From positions 88,069,277 through 88,133,276 of the forward strand of contig CM031858.1 of the NCBI GenBank assembly GCA_018697195.1: DNA of 64,000 bases, written 5' to 3'. This DNA is from Certhia americana. Lineage: Eukaryota; Chordata; Aves; Passeriformes; Certhiidae. Below are positions 48,801 to 57,600 of this stretch, piece by piece. Every line of letters begins with the position of its first letter. Position 1 is the first letter of the stretch. A program made the position numbers and the translations under genes. Under the pieces are notes generated by a model that saw nothing but the letters and a program-made list of their open reading frames with translations, had not been told where the DNA came from and did not search any database.

Positions 48801-51646
48801 ATGATGAGTTTGCTTTTGCACTACGTATGAGTTTCATTATTAAGTGTATAAAAGACGTGACTAACAGAATAAAGTTGAGTAAATTACTGATCTCTCATAT
48901 TGAGAGCGGTCTGTTCTTCTGCTGACCCCAACACTCATCAGTACAAAGAACAAAGAAAAAAACCCTCAGTCATCTTATGATTTACTCAGATTATGAAGGT
49001 AATTTTGAGCTGCTTCTCCTATCCTACTCTAGGGGAAGAGATATTTCTCAAAAAACATATCAAGAATCACAAAAATGTTGTATGTCCCTTGATTGTCAGC
49101 TTGGACACTCTTCAGGGATATTCACCTGCATAGTTCAAACTGGGATTCAAACTGTGATGTTATGTTCAGACAAGTGAACAAACCATGAAACAGCTGATTT
49201 TCCCAGGGCAGTTTTCTTGATACTCACTGTCAGAAGAGTGCTATTTTATACCATCAGTGGCTTTTCCATGGCTTGTGTTTAATAGTCCAAACAGCAGAGA
49301 ACTAACTTATTTGGGATAGCAGCAAAGCAGAGACTTGAATCTAGAGCCCAGGTATCCAAAGTGACACTGGAACATCCATCAAATCTGTCTTGTTGATCCA
49401 GTTAACACATTTGCTTTCAGGATGAAGGGAACTGGTCTTTCCTCTAACACTTCCTCCTTTGAAAAGCACAAGTTTCAACTTGAAACAATTTTGTTGAAAA
49501 TTCTTTGAATGCCCTATAGTGACCTCCATGTAGATACCCATCTGATACATCTCTCATACAAGACTCTATGGAAAACTCTCCCTGAAGAGCAAAAGTTTCT
49601 CATTCTTTAAGTGAGTCAGTGAATGCTGCCACTCACCACCATTGAAGCAAGGCAGAGTCTCCCTTTGTTCATCCACTTACTATTATCTCACCAATGGGCT
49701 TAAGAGATAGTCCTAACTCAGTGTCCTATTCCCTAAATGAAGCAGCTGTTGGGATTTTTCTCCTCAGAATTTAATTTATTTACACATTTCTGTCACATTA
49801 AAAACGGACATGTGAATAGTTTGTTTACGTGAGGGCTTTTTTTCTAAGTAAGAAATGTCACAGGACAGTGAACACAGATGCCATTTATGCAAGGAGAAAT
49901 AAAAAACCTTACATCTATGTCAAAGCATGCAACATAGTAGTAAATATTTTAATGCAGTGTGATGTGGTTTTTATCCTTGACAACAGAGCAGAAGCAACAT
50001 TTGCAAAATTAGGTGGCATCTGTTAATATACCCTTCTGTAACCCTTCTGCCAAGTATTGGTTGATTGACTGAGGAGAGAGGTTCCTACTGTGCAAATAAG
50101 TAAATGAGTTTCTATATAACATTCTAAGAAAACTAACCACACTTCTCCAGGGACACTGTCCTCCCTCACAGACATTTTATCATATAAAACTTCATCAGGG
50201 AAGGAAGAATACAGCCAGCACCCTGGGAGAAGACAAAACTGAAGTATATGTGCAAATAATGTGATAAAAGATGCCTCCCTCTACACAGTAATGTTGTCAA
50301 TACCTCATCCTGATCCTTCTCAAGGCACTGATGGGAAAGGAATATCCCAAAATAACAACTGTGTAACTGTACCACCTCATTATACAACCTTTGGAGATTA
50401 AGTGTCTCTCCATAAATTTAACTTTAGCCAATCCCCATTTAAATGATACAGACCTAAAAGAAATCACTCCTTAGCAAAATCCTCCTTGTATAAGGAGATC
50501 CGAGACCACTGCAGCTGGTTGTTTGGCACTTTTCACTTCAGCAAAAGGGTAGATCCTGTATTGCTTTCTCAGAGGAGAGAGCTTCCATAGTAAGTCAAAG
50601 CACCATTTTGCCAAGGAAATTATTAAAGAACTGCAGCAGCCTTTAAGAACTTGTGCTATCAGTCCTGCATGTAAATGTGCTTGCAAAATTATCTACATGT
50701 CTCTGAAATTATAAGGGAGCTATCAGTCCTGCATGTAAACGTGCTTGCAAAATTATCTACATGTCTCTGAAATTATAAGGGAGCTATAATACCATTGCAG
50801 CCATTAGATTTTTTTTTTTAACCTTTTGAAGAACACCACTAATAAATTTTTTGATTGTTCTGAATTAATTTACTGTAATTTCAAACTCTGACAAATATGC
50901 AGACAGGAAGTCTCCTCCAATTCATTGTAATACATCCTGCTATATATATTTTAATGACAGCTTATGGAAAATATTAGTAATCTTGAACACAGTCTTTACA
51001 TTCATATTCTAAAAATCTATCACACCAGTAATCTAAGTAGATTTCATCTATATTTGCTTCATTCTATGAAATTCATTGTGTATTTGCCTTTATTGTTTCC
51101 TGTCCAATTTGTGTGTTGTAACACCCAACAGCAACAGGTCCACAAGACTTGAACATTATTAGGTACAATAATTAATTAGAATGTTTAAAGAAAAACATGA
51201 AAGGAATTGTCCAGGAAATTCTATTCTGCAGAAAGTCTGGATATCATACAATTCCAAAAACCAAACAAGAAGGCCCAATTTCCTATTCTCTAATGAAATA
51301 ATAACAAGCAACACATACTTCTTTGCATCCATCAAATTATTTTGTTTCAATACCTCATTTCAATGAACTGAATTTCAGTTAGTTTAGTTCTTTAACAAGG
51401 CAAGGCAGTTGAAAGCTTAAAGAAAGCAACTCAAATTTAACTTCACTTGTAAAGTCAGAGAGAGTCAAAACCATGGAATGTAATACATTTATTTTAGCTT
51501 TTAATTTCTAATCACATTCAGAAACTAACCTGCAGGTTCCTTTGGATGTCCTCATTGTTTATGTCCAAATGCATCTGGCAGGCTCCCGTGTTACAGAAGC
51601 AGCCCGTGCGAACATGTATGTTGTGGAGACTTGCCATGCTGTCCAC
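16173..51646 (-). CDS. MOCOS: MOCOS, molybdenum cofactor sulfurase, C-terminal half (nine exons, 5' part not in window)
   Basis: Cytosolic enzyme that takes sulfur from L-cysteine with a PLP-dependent NifS-like domain and places it on the molybdenum cofactor of xanthine dehydrogenase and aldehyde oxidase. Nine exons join in phase: 51646-51530, 48437-47994, 41134-40972, 35163-35082, 30871-30747, 30151-30046, 26098-25972, 23655-23551 and 16319-16173. They total 1416 nt, or 471 residues plus TAG, and every intron is GT-AG. The order of recognisable blocks follows vertebrate MOCOS as I remember it: [75 protein letters not shown] and [12 protein letters not shown]. The human protein is about 888 residues, so roughly the first 410 are missing, including the PLP-lysine region. 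The start codon is not visible. Identity is very secure; exact exon ends were chosen by eye from splice consensus and phase. Confidence 0.96.
16456..16475. repeat. Perfect 20-bp palindrome
   Basis: AATTAAGAATATTCTTAATT equals its own reverse complement. The centre AGAATATTCT has the inverted nGAAnnTTCn arrangement of a heat-shock-element dimer. It sits in the last MOCOS intron, 137 bp from the terminal exon. Confidence 0.9.
18832..18870. repeat. Poly-T tract (39 nt), poly-A on the MOCOS strand
   Basis: Uninterrupted run of 39 T between GGAATTGCCAA and GGTGAATG. On the MOCOS-sense strand it is A39. The length suggests a young or unstable tract. No parent retrocopy or target-site duplication was identified. 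Confidence 0.92.
22200..22660. promoter_or_regulatory. GC-richer intronic segment with FOX-like and AP-1 motifs (candidate enhancer)
   Basis: This stretch is clearly more GC- and CpG-rich than its surroundings. TGTTTGC (forkhead-like) at 22631-22637 is followed five bases later by TGAGTCA (AP-1/NF-E2 core) at 22642-22648. No conserved coding frame was recognised. The regulatory role is inference from composition and motifs only. Confidence 0.2.
22670..22691. repeat. Poly-T tract (22 nt)
   Basis: Uninterrupted T run just right of the GC-richer segment, followed by GTCCAAACAC. Confidence 0.9.
23551..23655 (-). CDS. MOCOS: MOCOS exon H: MOSC cysteine motif GPCSRCQ
   Basis: 105 nt, exactly 35 codons, phase 0 at both ends. 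It encodes [20 protein letters not shown], then [15 protein letters not shown]. The V.GPC.RCQ..CID motif carries the conserved MOSC cysteine region thought to bind the molybdenum cofactor (family knowledge). The acceptor is AAATTTTAG/GTTGTG, and the donor is AGAAAG/GTCAGT, slightly off consensus but correctly phased. Confidence 0.95.
23656..25971 (-). other. MOCOS intron between exons G and H (2.3 kb)
   Basis: Donor GTGTGA at 25971, acceptor TTTTAG at 23656. AT-rich. It contains an A13 tract near 24.24 kb next to a direct repeat of CATATTTCTTCTTAGA (two copies, 24271-24306). No other feature was recognised. Confidence 0.85.
25972..26098 (-). CDS. MOCOS: MOCOS exon G: RFRANIVI block of the MOSC domain
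   Basis: 127 nt. The first base completes the Arg codon left by exon F, and the exon ends in phase 0. It encodes [20 protein letters not shown], then [20 protein letters not shown] and FQ, corresponding to the LSLRFRANIIING...W.EISIGSLRFQ segment of the human protein. The acceptor is GTGAGACAG/ATTGAA and the donor TTCCAG/GTGTGA. It looks several residues shorter at its start than the human exon. I chose this start because it is the only AG that keeps phase. Confidence 0.94.
26099..30045 (-). other. MOCOS intron between exons F and G (3.9 kb)
   Basis: Donor GTAAGA at 30045, acceptor GAGACAG at 26099. A minus-strand open frame of about 169 codons at 26977-27486 has no recognisable family and a composition typical of chance. 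No repeat family was identified. Confidence 0.85.
30046..30151 (-). CDS. MOCOS: MOCOS exon [12 protein letters not shown] block
   Basis: 106 nt, two bases in and two bases out. It encodes [20 protein letters not shown], then [25 protein letters not shown] is a hallmark of the MOSC domain in MOCOS. The acceptor lies behind a strong polypyrimidine run (CCTTTTTTTTTTTAG/GTC), and the donor is TGCAAG/GTAAGA. The intron separating it from exon E is the shortest here, 595 bp. Confidence 0.95.
30152..30746 (-). other. MOCOS intron between exons E and F (595 bp)
   Basis: Donor GTATGT at 30746, acceptor TTTTTTAG at 30152. It contains a short direct repeat around TCA(A/G)TGCTCTTTCAATT at about 30.41-30.44 kb. 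Nothing else was seen. Confidence 0.85.
30747..30871 (-). CDS. MOCOS: MOCOS exon E: YDCGER block of the MOSC region
   Basis: 125 nt. One base completes the codon from exon D and one base is left over. It encodes [20 protein letters not shown], then [10 protein letters not shown] and a Lys-rich tail. The YDCGE..WLS.FLGRPC.LI block is strongly conserved in MOCOS. The acceptor follows a T/C-rich tract and reads TTGTGGTAG/GGTGAA; the donor is ACAAAAG/GTATGT. Confidence 0.96.
32103..32133. repeat. Perfect 11-bp stem hairpin beside AT-rich palindromes
   Basis: ATCCATGCAGA and its exact reverse complement TCTGCATGGAT flank a 9-nt loop (TTTTATAAT). Immediately left, 32050-32100 is a chain of AT-only palindromes such as AAATATTTATAAATATTT. 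It looks like a cruciform-prone or low-complexity site. Confidence 0.85.
32780..33260 (-). mobile_element. Degenerate ancient LINE remnant (CR1/L3-like), minus orientation
   Basis: Phrases such as TCTGTCAGCATTACATTTCA, TTTGGCACATGTCAGGCAAT and ATATTGATCCCATGGGATAT resemble the antisense of old amniote CR1/L3-type LINE coding sequence (the remembered ATTAAATTTCATCTGCCATTT and GATCCCTGTGGGACTCC blocks). Divergence is high and boundaries are approximate. Confidence 0.35.
35082..35163 (-). CDS. MOCOS: MOCOS exon D: short exon with PISVPLED motif
   Basis: 82 nt, too short to stand out as an open frame. It was found by looking for a cassette that takes a G from exon C and hands two bases (AG) to exon E. 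It reads [16 protein letters not shown], then [11 protein letters not shown], matching the MEPIEVPLEE...VCADR stretch of the human protein. The acceptor is GCCCACCTAG/GCATGG, and the donor is CACACAG/GTAAGTGAG, close to consensus. Both phases fit exactly. Confidence 0.94.
38088..38345. promoter_or_regulatory. CpG-dense patch inside MOCOS intron, with a MOCOS-sense splice donor
   Basis: About fourteen CpG dinucleotides fall in some 250 bp, against very few in neighbouring sequence, and GC content is high. On the MOCOS strand the patch ends with GGCCTCTG/GTAAGTGCC, a near-perfect donor. This could be an internal promoter with an untranslated first exon, a CpG-rich insertion, or chance. A roughly 145-codon plus-strand open frame across the patch looks like a by-product of the GC content. 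Confidence 0.25.
39608..39627. repeat. Poly-A tract
   Basis: Run of about 17-18 A followed by GG in the intron between exons C and D. No retrocopy was recognised next to it. Confidence 0.8.
39850..39877. repeat. Perfect 12-bp stem hairpin with AAGA loop
   Basis: AATCTACTCTCT and AGAGAGTAGATT are exact reverse complements separated by four bases. Located in the MOCOS intron between exons C and D. Confidence 0.92.
40029..40072. repeat. 22-bp exact tandem duplication
   Basis: A 22-bp unit beginning TATACACAGAAAAGAGACTG occurs twice back to back with no mismatch, indicating a recent local duplication. Confidence 0.93.
40972..41134 (-). CDS. MOCOS: MOCOS exon C: MOSC N-terminal barrel
   Basis: 163 nt, starting in phase 0 and leaving one base (G) for the next exon. 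It encodes [20 protein letters not shown] and then a stretch with [18 protein letters not shown], the best conserved block of the MOSC N-terminal domain. It ends IMVIKAE. The acceptor is CTTTCCCAG/GTTACA and the donor GCAGAAG/GTTAGT. The [12 protein letters not shown] and QKQEPRLCL strings are nearly invariant in vertebrate MOCOS, so the assignment is secure. Confidence 0.97.
41135..47993 (-). other. MOCOS intron between exons B and C (6.9 kb)
   Basis: Donor GTATGT at 47993, acceptor TTTCCCAG at 41135. AT-rich sequence with several short A tracts (about 42.41 kb and 47.46 kb). No repeat family or second gene was recognised. Confidence 0.85.
47994..48437 (-). CDS. MOCOS: MOCOS exon B: end of NifS-like domain, linker, start of MOSC N-terminal barrel
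   Basis: 444 nt, 148 codons, phase 0 at both ends; the largest coding exon here. It opens with [20 protein letters not shown] and continues [17 protein letters not shown], the conserved end of the aminotransferase-like fold. About 80 residues of low-complexity Ser/Thr/Pro/Glu-rich linker follow; this part also varies strongly between species in the family. The exon closes with [16 protein letters not shown], the first strands of the MOSC N-terminal barrel. The acceptor is AAACTAG/GCTGGC after a T/C-rich tract, and the donor is TTTGAG/GTATGT. A solo LTR lies 138 bp upstream of the acceptor. Confidence 0.97.
48569..48574. repeat. Left target-site duplication of the solo LTR
   Basis: CTCATC immediately before the LTR's TG end. 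Confidence 0.85.
48575..48933 (+). mobile_element. Solo LTR of an endogenous retrovirus with 6-bp target-site duplications
   Basis: A 359-bp element starts TGTGGAAG and ends CCCCAACA, so it has the TG...CA ends of a retroviral LTR. The six bases CTCATC flank it on both sides (48569-48574 and 48934-48939). Near its 3' end are a TATA box, TGTATAAAAG (48845-48854), and a polyadenylation signal, AATAAA (48868-48873), only about 20 bp apart, followed by a short remaining R-U5. This compact order and the 6-bp duplication resemble alpharetroviral LTRs. No internal viral sequence remains, consistent with LTR-LTR recombination. It is antisense to MOCOS. Confidence 0.88.
48934..48939. repeat. Right target-site duplication of the solo LTR
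   Basis: CTCATC immediately after the LTR's CA end; identical to the left copy. Confidence 0.85.
50655..50787. repeat. 64-bp tandem duplication (two full copies)
   Basis: Unit 1 is 50655-50718 and unit 2 is 50719-50782, followed by GCTAT as the start of a third. The only difference I see is T versus C in ATGTAAA(T/C)GTGC. Each unit begins GCTATCAGTCCTGCATGTAA. It lies in the MOCOS intron between exons A and B. Confidence 0.95.
51530..51646 (-). CDS. MOCOS: MOCOS exon A (first exon visible): desulfurase cysteine motif
   Basis: 117 nt, 39 codons, phase 0 at both ends. It encodes [20 protein letters not shown] followed by GACQ and an acidic helix ending NLQ. RTGCFC..GAC is the conserved cysteine motif of Moco sulfurases; one of these cysteines corresponds to the persulfide-carrying residue studied in plant ABA3 (family knowledge). 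The acceptor follows a pyrimidine-rich run and reads GGGAAG/GTGGAC. The donor is CTGCAG/GTTAGT. A longer open frame covering the same bases on this strand is in a different frame and is a shadow. No exon upstream of this one was found. Confidence 0.94.
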
Positions 51647-54600
51647 CTTCCCAATCCAGCAGGAGATATAGGAGAAGAATAAAAATTAGACATTTTAAAG
51701 CTGTGGTCAACCAGGTATAGTGTTTTAAATGAAGAAATCAATAGAGGCAAATTACGTCTCTAAACAATTAACAACTTACTGTAGCTTTTACCATTCCTAT
51801 ACAGATTTAGTATTTTTCAACTTTGTTACTTCAGCTAGAAGAAAACAGTGGCAGAAGCAGAGACCTTTACCTTAGCATTGAGCAACTACTCCACACAAAA
51901 CACCCACAACCAAATCCTGAACCTGTAAATACCAGTATATCTGTTGAATTTTAAAGCTGTGAACAGGTTTATTCATATCAGTGCTGCTAATTACAGACCT
52001 GCAGCTAGGTCTTACTTGGTGCCTTGGCAGAGCCACCACCTGCAACCTCCTCTGAAGAGACTGAAGAGAAGCCTGGGGTACCTTTTCAGGTAGCTAAAGA
52101 AAACATTGTGCTCCAAGGATCTGAAACTGCAAATTCTCATTACAGAAACTGATGGTGTCTATGGGATTTTGGCACACAAGTGCTGGAAGGATCAGCCTCT
52201 CAGTAAGCAGTAATATTTGCCAGGACAGGGAAAGAACTGGAATGTCTCCTTGAGTCTTGCACATACAAGCTCCCAATCTACCAAGTCCCTAGTGCATTTC
52301 TTCCTCATGCTGTCTGGTATTGCACCATTTCTTTATCATCCACTGAATAATGAACGGGCAGAAATACAATACTTGATGACAAACTAACATGAATAAATTA
52401 TGGGAAGGAATGAAAATGATGTGCAAAGGAACAGAAGAACGTGCCCATATGTGCCTCGGAAGGAGACATACATATGCATGCACTGGGAGGACAGCACTGC
52501 AATGGATAAGGATTGTCAGGGTTTCATAGCACACCTAAGAAACAAGGGAAGCACACCACGAGGATCCTCTTAGCACAGCTAAGAAACCATGGGACCTCAC
52601 TGCAGGGACCTGGAAATGCTTTATATTGATCTCAAAAAGCAACAGCAGCAGCAGCTAAGATTAGCTGAGCTACTACCAGTTAATTCTTCGATGAAAAATG
52701 ATGAGCATTCCTGGTCAGGACAGCAAGAAAGGACAGACAAATGCATGAAATCTGATTCCCTGTAACACAGAGGTAGAAAACAACCTTGCAGAACTTGTTT
52801 TAACCCCTCTGTGCTTTTTCTCCTTTTCTACAAAAGGAGAGCTGAGAGCCCTGTGAATGACCATGGTGCAGACTCAGGGGACTCTGCTGTACCAGGGAGA
52901 GAATCCTCCATGCAGGAAACCTGGGTTCCAGCTGGATGCACAGCAACAGCTCAGCCTAAAGGGGCAGGAAAGGGAGAGTCAACCAACTCATACTAACCAC
53001 TTCCCTAACTGAGCTCACGCTTGGTCTGAGGTATCAGTATGAATGTTCAACCTAGCCTTTGTAGCTGGCTAAATCTCTACTGGCTTTTACTATTTTTCAC
53101 ATAAATTTCCTCTGTACAGGACAATGGCCCAAGACATATACCAAACACTTTCTGGTGTAATTCAGTCTATCTTGTGTCTTGACATGTCAATTTTCTATCT
53201 TCTAATATCTCTGAGTTTAACTGTGTGCACCAAGCACACTTAAAGTCACTTTCTCAGTGGCCAGAAAATCCAAGTCTTCTGTTAGAACTTACTCTGGCTG
53301 AAATAATTCAAGCTAAATAGTATTTAGCTATCAGAGTTCTTGCTTTTTTTTCATGTGTGGGGCATAAGAGTCTGCACAAAAATGCTGTAGACAAAAAAAT
53401 TCTACATTGCAATAGCACACAAGTTCTCAAATTCACATTTAAATGTGTTCTGCGCCACTAGTTTCAGTTCAAAATTGTTTGATTCTACAACACAGATATA
53501 ATCAAAATAACTCTATATGTACAGACACGGATAGCAGAGAATACAATCAACCCCAAGATCCCTACTGATGATTAATGCCTTGCAGAGTACCTTGTGTTTA
53601 AAGCACGTTTTTCAAATTGAAGTTTTAGTAAAAGGCATCTATTGAGAGAGACTGTTGTGGTGTCACTAGCTTTGTTTTGTCAGAAGACTTCAATATGGGA
53701 ACAATGACATTTTCTTGACTTTTTTTTCATTTAGATGAGAAAAGTTGTCATTCTGCCACAGCATAGTTTGTCATGATGCTAGTGACTTGTGGGCAGATCT
53801 CTTGCTCTGTTAATCGTGACAAGCAAGGCAGAAATCATGACATACTGAAATCATACAGTGTTTGGGCTTATTTACTCAGTATACAAAAACCTTCAAAATG
53901 CATAATCTTTTTACTACTAATACTTTTTAAAAGGAATGTTTGTGGGCCAGCCTTGTCTATCAAAATGTATGTAGTGTAATACAGTTTCCATGACACATCT
54001 TCAAGGATTTTTTTTAATTTTGTCAAATAAATTTTTACTGTTCTTTAATGAATGGTAATTTCATTCTAGCTATGAAATCAAATCCTCACCTACAATAATA
54101 TTTTAATCGCAATATATATCAATCTGTACATTAGACAAGTACTACTGAGACATAAAAACATGATATTTAGAGGAATATGGGAATTGTGATTCAGGAGAAA
54201 AAAATAAGTTATGAATAGCTTTAGCATTAACTGAAGTTCATTATGACCAATGTAATAATGTGCACAGATATTGGGAATATGATGCACACTTTTCACTGGA
54301 AACAATGATACCATGTAAAGAACCAGTAAAGGCAACACTGTGAAAATTCCTATCCCTCAAGTAGATGCTTGGTTTTCCCTTGGACATATGTTTTGATTTC
54401 TTCTTGTTTAGTTTTACCCTAGAAATACAGTACTTGGGGAGTTAATTTAATCCCTCTCTGCACTGCTATCACATAGCAAAACAAATAGAATATAAAACAT
54501 CTGTTACAGTTATTTCAATGAAGAAAAGCTTCCTTAAATAAAGCACATCTTTAAAATTGCCATAAGGAGCAATAATGGATATTGAGATCGGGGTTATGAA

Positions 54601-57600
54601 ATACAGAGCATCACTTGCAGCTCTGTCTGTAACAGTGGAGGCTGACTTTTGGGAGCCAGGAAAATGTTCATCAATGAAGGCACAGAAACATGAATGGTAT
54701 TAATGATAAGTACATGGCTTAATGTACTTAGATTGTCAGTGAATTTGGTGATTCCCTGGGTCTGATACTTGCAATTACTGTGCCTTGGTCTTTAAGAGAT
54801 TAAAGACTACAATTAAACTGCAAAACAAATACAGAAATCTTGCAGCATTTTTACGGGTTTCTGTCAGTGAGGACATAGTAATCAAGCCATCATGCTATCC
54901 TAGAGTCCCTTCTGTCTCTCAGAGCCACTTGGCATTCATTACTTTTTCTGAAGCTCTTTACTGTGGGCCTGGCCCTGGATATTGCTTCACACCCCAACAC
55001 TTCTGATGTCACATTGTCTTAATTTTTGACAAGTAAAACGTGCTTTTCACACTTCCAAGTCGCGGTCTTCAAATTTCATAAAAACACATTAAAGAAGTTT
55101 GCCTAAACTAATTTCTTAAAACAGTTAATTATTTTCCATCAGTGAGCTTTCCTTTAGTGTTGCCAGATTGATCAAATGCTCATATTTGGTTTTTTGTTTT
55201 TTTCATAGTGCTCTATCTGATAAGTACATTTTTTTTAAGTATAAAAAAATATTGAAGTGGAAGGCTTTCACTTTAATGCATTACCCTACACTATTGCCCT
55301 CTTGGAAATCTGGTGTTTTAGTTGATACGCATCAGCTGGAAAGTTCTGAGAAGAAATAAGATTCTGGTTCTGCTTTCCCATTCTCTGTCACACAATCCAC
55401 TGGTGACTTCTCTGTGCTTGCTAAATGACTGACTTCTGCTAACAATTCACTTCAGGGCTTTTGGGGCACTCTGAAAGCTGTAAGCTTTTCTCTGGCTTCA
55501 GGTTCCATTGAAATAAGTCTGAGAATGACACTTGCTGTAGGTACGTATATACTAAATGGGAGTCAAGATTTACAAATAGCACATAATTTTGCATTATTCC
55601 TGAGACAACTAAGCCTGAGCCTTTCACTAGGAATGATGAGTGCTTTAGAAACCCCTGCTGAAGTCATTCCCATAGGATGCAATTCTGTAGCTCTTATTCA
55701 AGCAAGTACTTATTTGTGTAAGTTATCGCAAGAATTATTCATGTGAATAAAGGAACTTTTTATAATACATCATGAAGTGTTCTGAAAAAAAAAAAAAAAT
55801 CATATAACTCAATATTGGCAAGTACTGTCCTTCAGGAATTTGGATTAGGACTTCTCATTCTGCTTTCTACAATGCCAATGCCCAAATATCAGAGCAGTTT
55901 GTCTGTCTGATGCATTTGCTCATTACAAGAATTTCACTGCACACCAGTGATGGCTGGTTATAAAACAGGCCTCATGATGCTGTTCTCCACATCCACTGGT
56001 AAATTAATTCACTGATTCATGGCATGGAATTGGAGAGAAAGTAAGCTAGCTCTTTCTGTCATCCAGCATTTTACTGTGAAACGCTGTTGCTGATGCAAAT
56101 GCATACTTAATCTTGTTTAATACAATTTAATAAGAAGTAGGTCAGAAGGAAAAAAAAATCAGCACTTGTTTCCAAATCATTTGGGGAGCAGGAGGAGGAA
56201 GGGAGAATTTTAGTTGAGTTACAGTATCATTAACTGTTTTAACTTCATGGTTTTCTGCAATAAAGGCATTTTTTTTTCCATCTCAGACAAATAATTTCTA
56301 TGTGGACAGATTCTCTCAGCACTGAGTAATCTGATCCTCTCCTTTTTGCCTCTCTAGCTGTTGACAATGGTTTAAATTAACCAAAGAGAGGATGTATATC
56401 TCTATTTAGTCTTCATCCATTCATCATTTACTCTGACCAAAACCCCTTTGGTAGAAGGCAGTGAAGTATTAGACAGAGATATTGAAACTAACTAGAATTG
56501 TCAGGTTCAGTGTCCTGAATATACTTGTTCAGTATAAATGCTATCTTATCAGGAATTTTACAGTCAACATGATAATTTTCTCGGCTAGTTTTGAAGACAG
56601 TCAAATAGCAGGTAAGACTGCATGGGAGAGAAGCAGGCTAGAAATATTACCATACATCAAAATATGTGGGTTGCCACTCTGTAGGAATTCTCTCTTAGGA
56701 GATGCCATATACATAGTGAACTGCAGGTTCTTCATGCATAAAGGAGTAACAATAATTTTACATTTCTGACAATGAGAAGCTAGAAGATTTCTTGGGGATT
56801 GGGTGGCTATAAAAGCCAAATGAAACAATGAAACACAGCAATTGTTAATGGATGACCTAACATTTTTTTCAACTGCTTTTTACTTTCCTGCTGTATATGG
56901 AAGTGAATTTGGCATGGACCTGTTTGAATATACGTAAACTTCATGAGTCCAAGATCCAGCTATTTGAAACAGAATAGACTGATGAGTAAGCTACACACCT
57001 TGGTTTTCTTTCTTTGCTTTGGTATCTTAATGACCATAGGTCTCTCCAACCAATGATATCTTCTCTTCTGTTTTTTTGGGGGGGCTTTTTTCCCCCTCCA
57101 GTCCAAACTGCATTCATTGACAGTGGAAATCTGGTTTGCTAAAATGATATCAGGGAAAGGATAGATTTCAGGAAGAAAGCAAAGTAAAGGAACTCAAGTC
57201 TTCTGTGGTTTCCTGACTTCAACAAAGCATCCTCTTGTGAGTCACACAAAAACATCTGTATCTCTCCATCCCATTGAACATCCCCAGCTATTTTGTAGGG
57301 TACAGGCTTTCAGTCAAATTGCTGGTAGTCAGAAAACCAGAGGAAAACCACAAAGAAGACTAAGCTATAACTCATATCAAGAGGGATAAACGGGAATGTA
57401 GCAAACTAATACAACTGGAAACAATGCCTAGGAATAAAAATATGCAGTACATGCTACTGAAAGTCAGTGACATTGGTTTAATTCGTATCACAGTCAAAAC
57501 CTCCTCCACCTTTTCCTCTTTCTTTTAAAGCAGTTAAATCCTCTTCTGTCTACATTAAACCCCTAAAAAACCCCAGGGATAATATAACACAGGGAAATTG

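Larger units (their letters stand above)
48438..51529 (-). other. MOCOS intron between exons A and B (3.1 kb)
   Basis: Donor GTTAGT at 51529, acceptor AAACTAG at 48438. It holds the solo LTR at 48575-48933 and the 64-bp tandem duplication at 50655-50782. Confidence 0.9.

Noticed and set aside
51559..51750. Minus-strand open frame overlapping MOCOS exon A
   Set aside because: It is in a different frame from the conserved [11 protein letters not shown] translation and crosses the acceptor site.
57001..57080. Open minus-strand stretch ending KKTK before a GT donor
   Set aside because: Good splice-like ends but the residues do not resemble any MOCOS segment.
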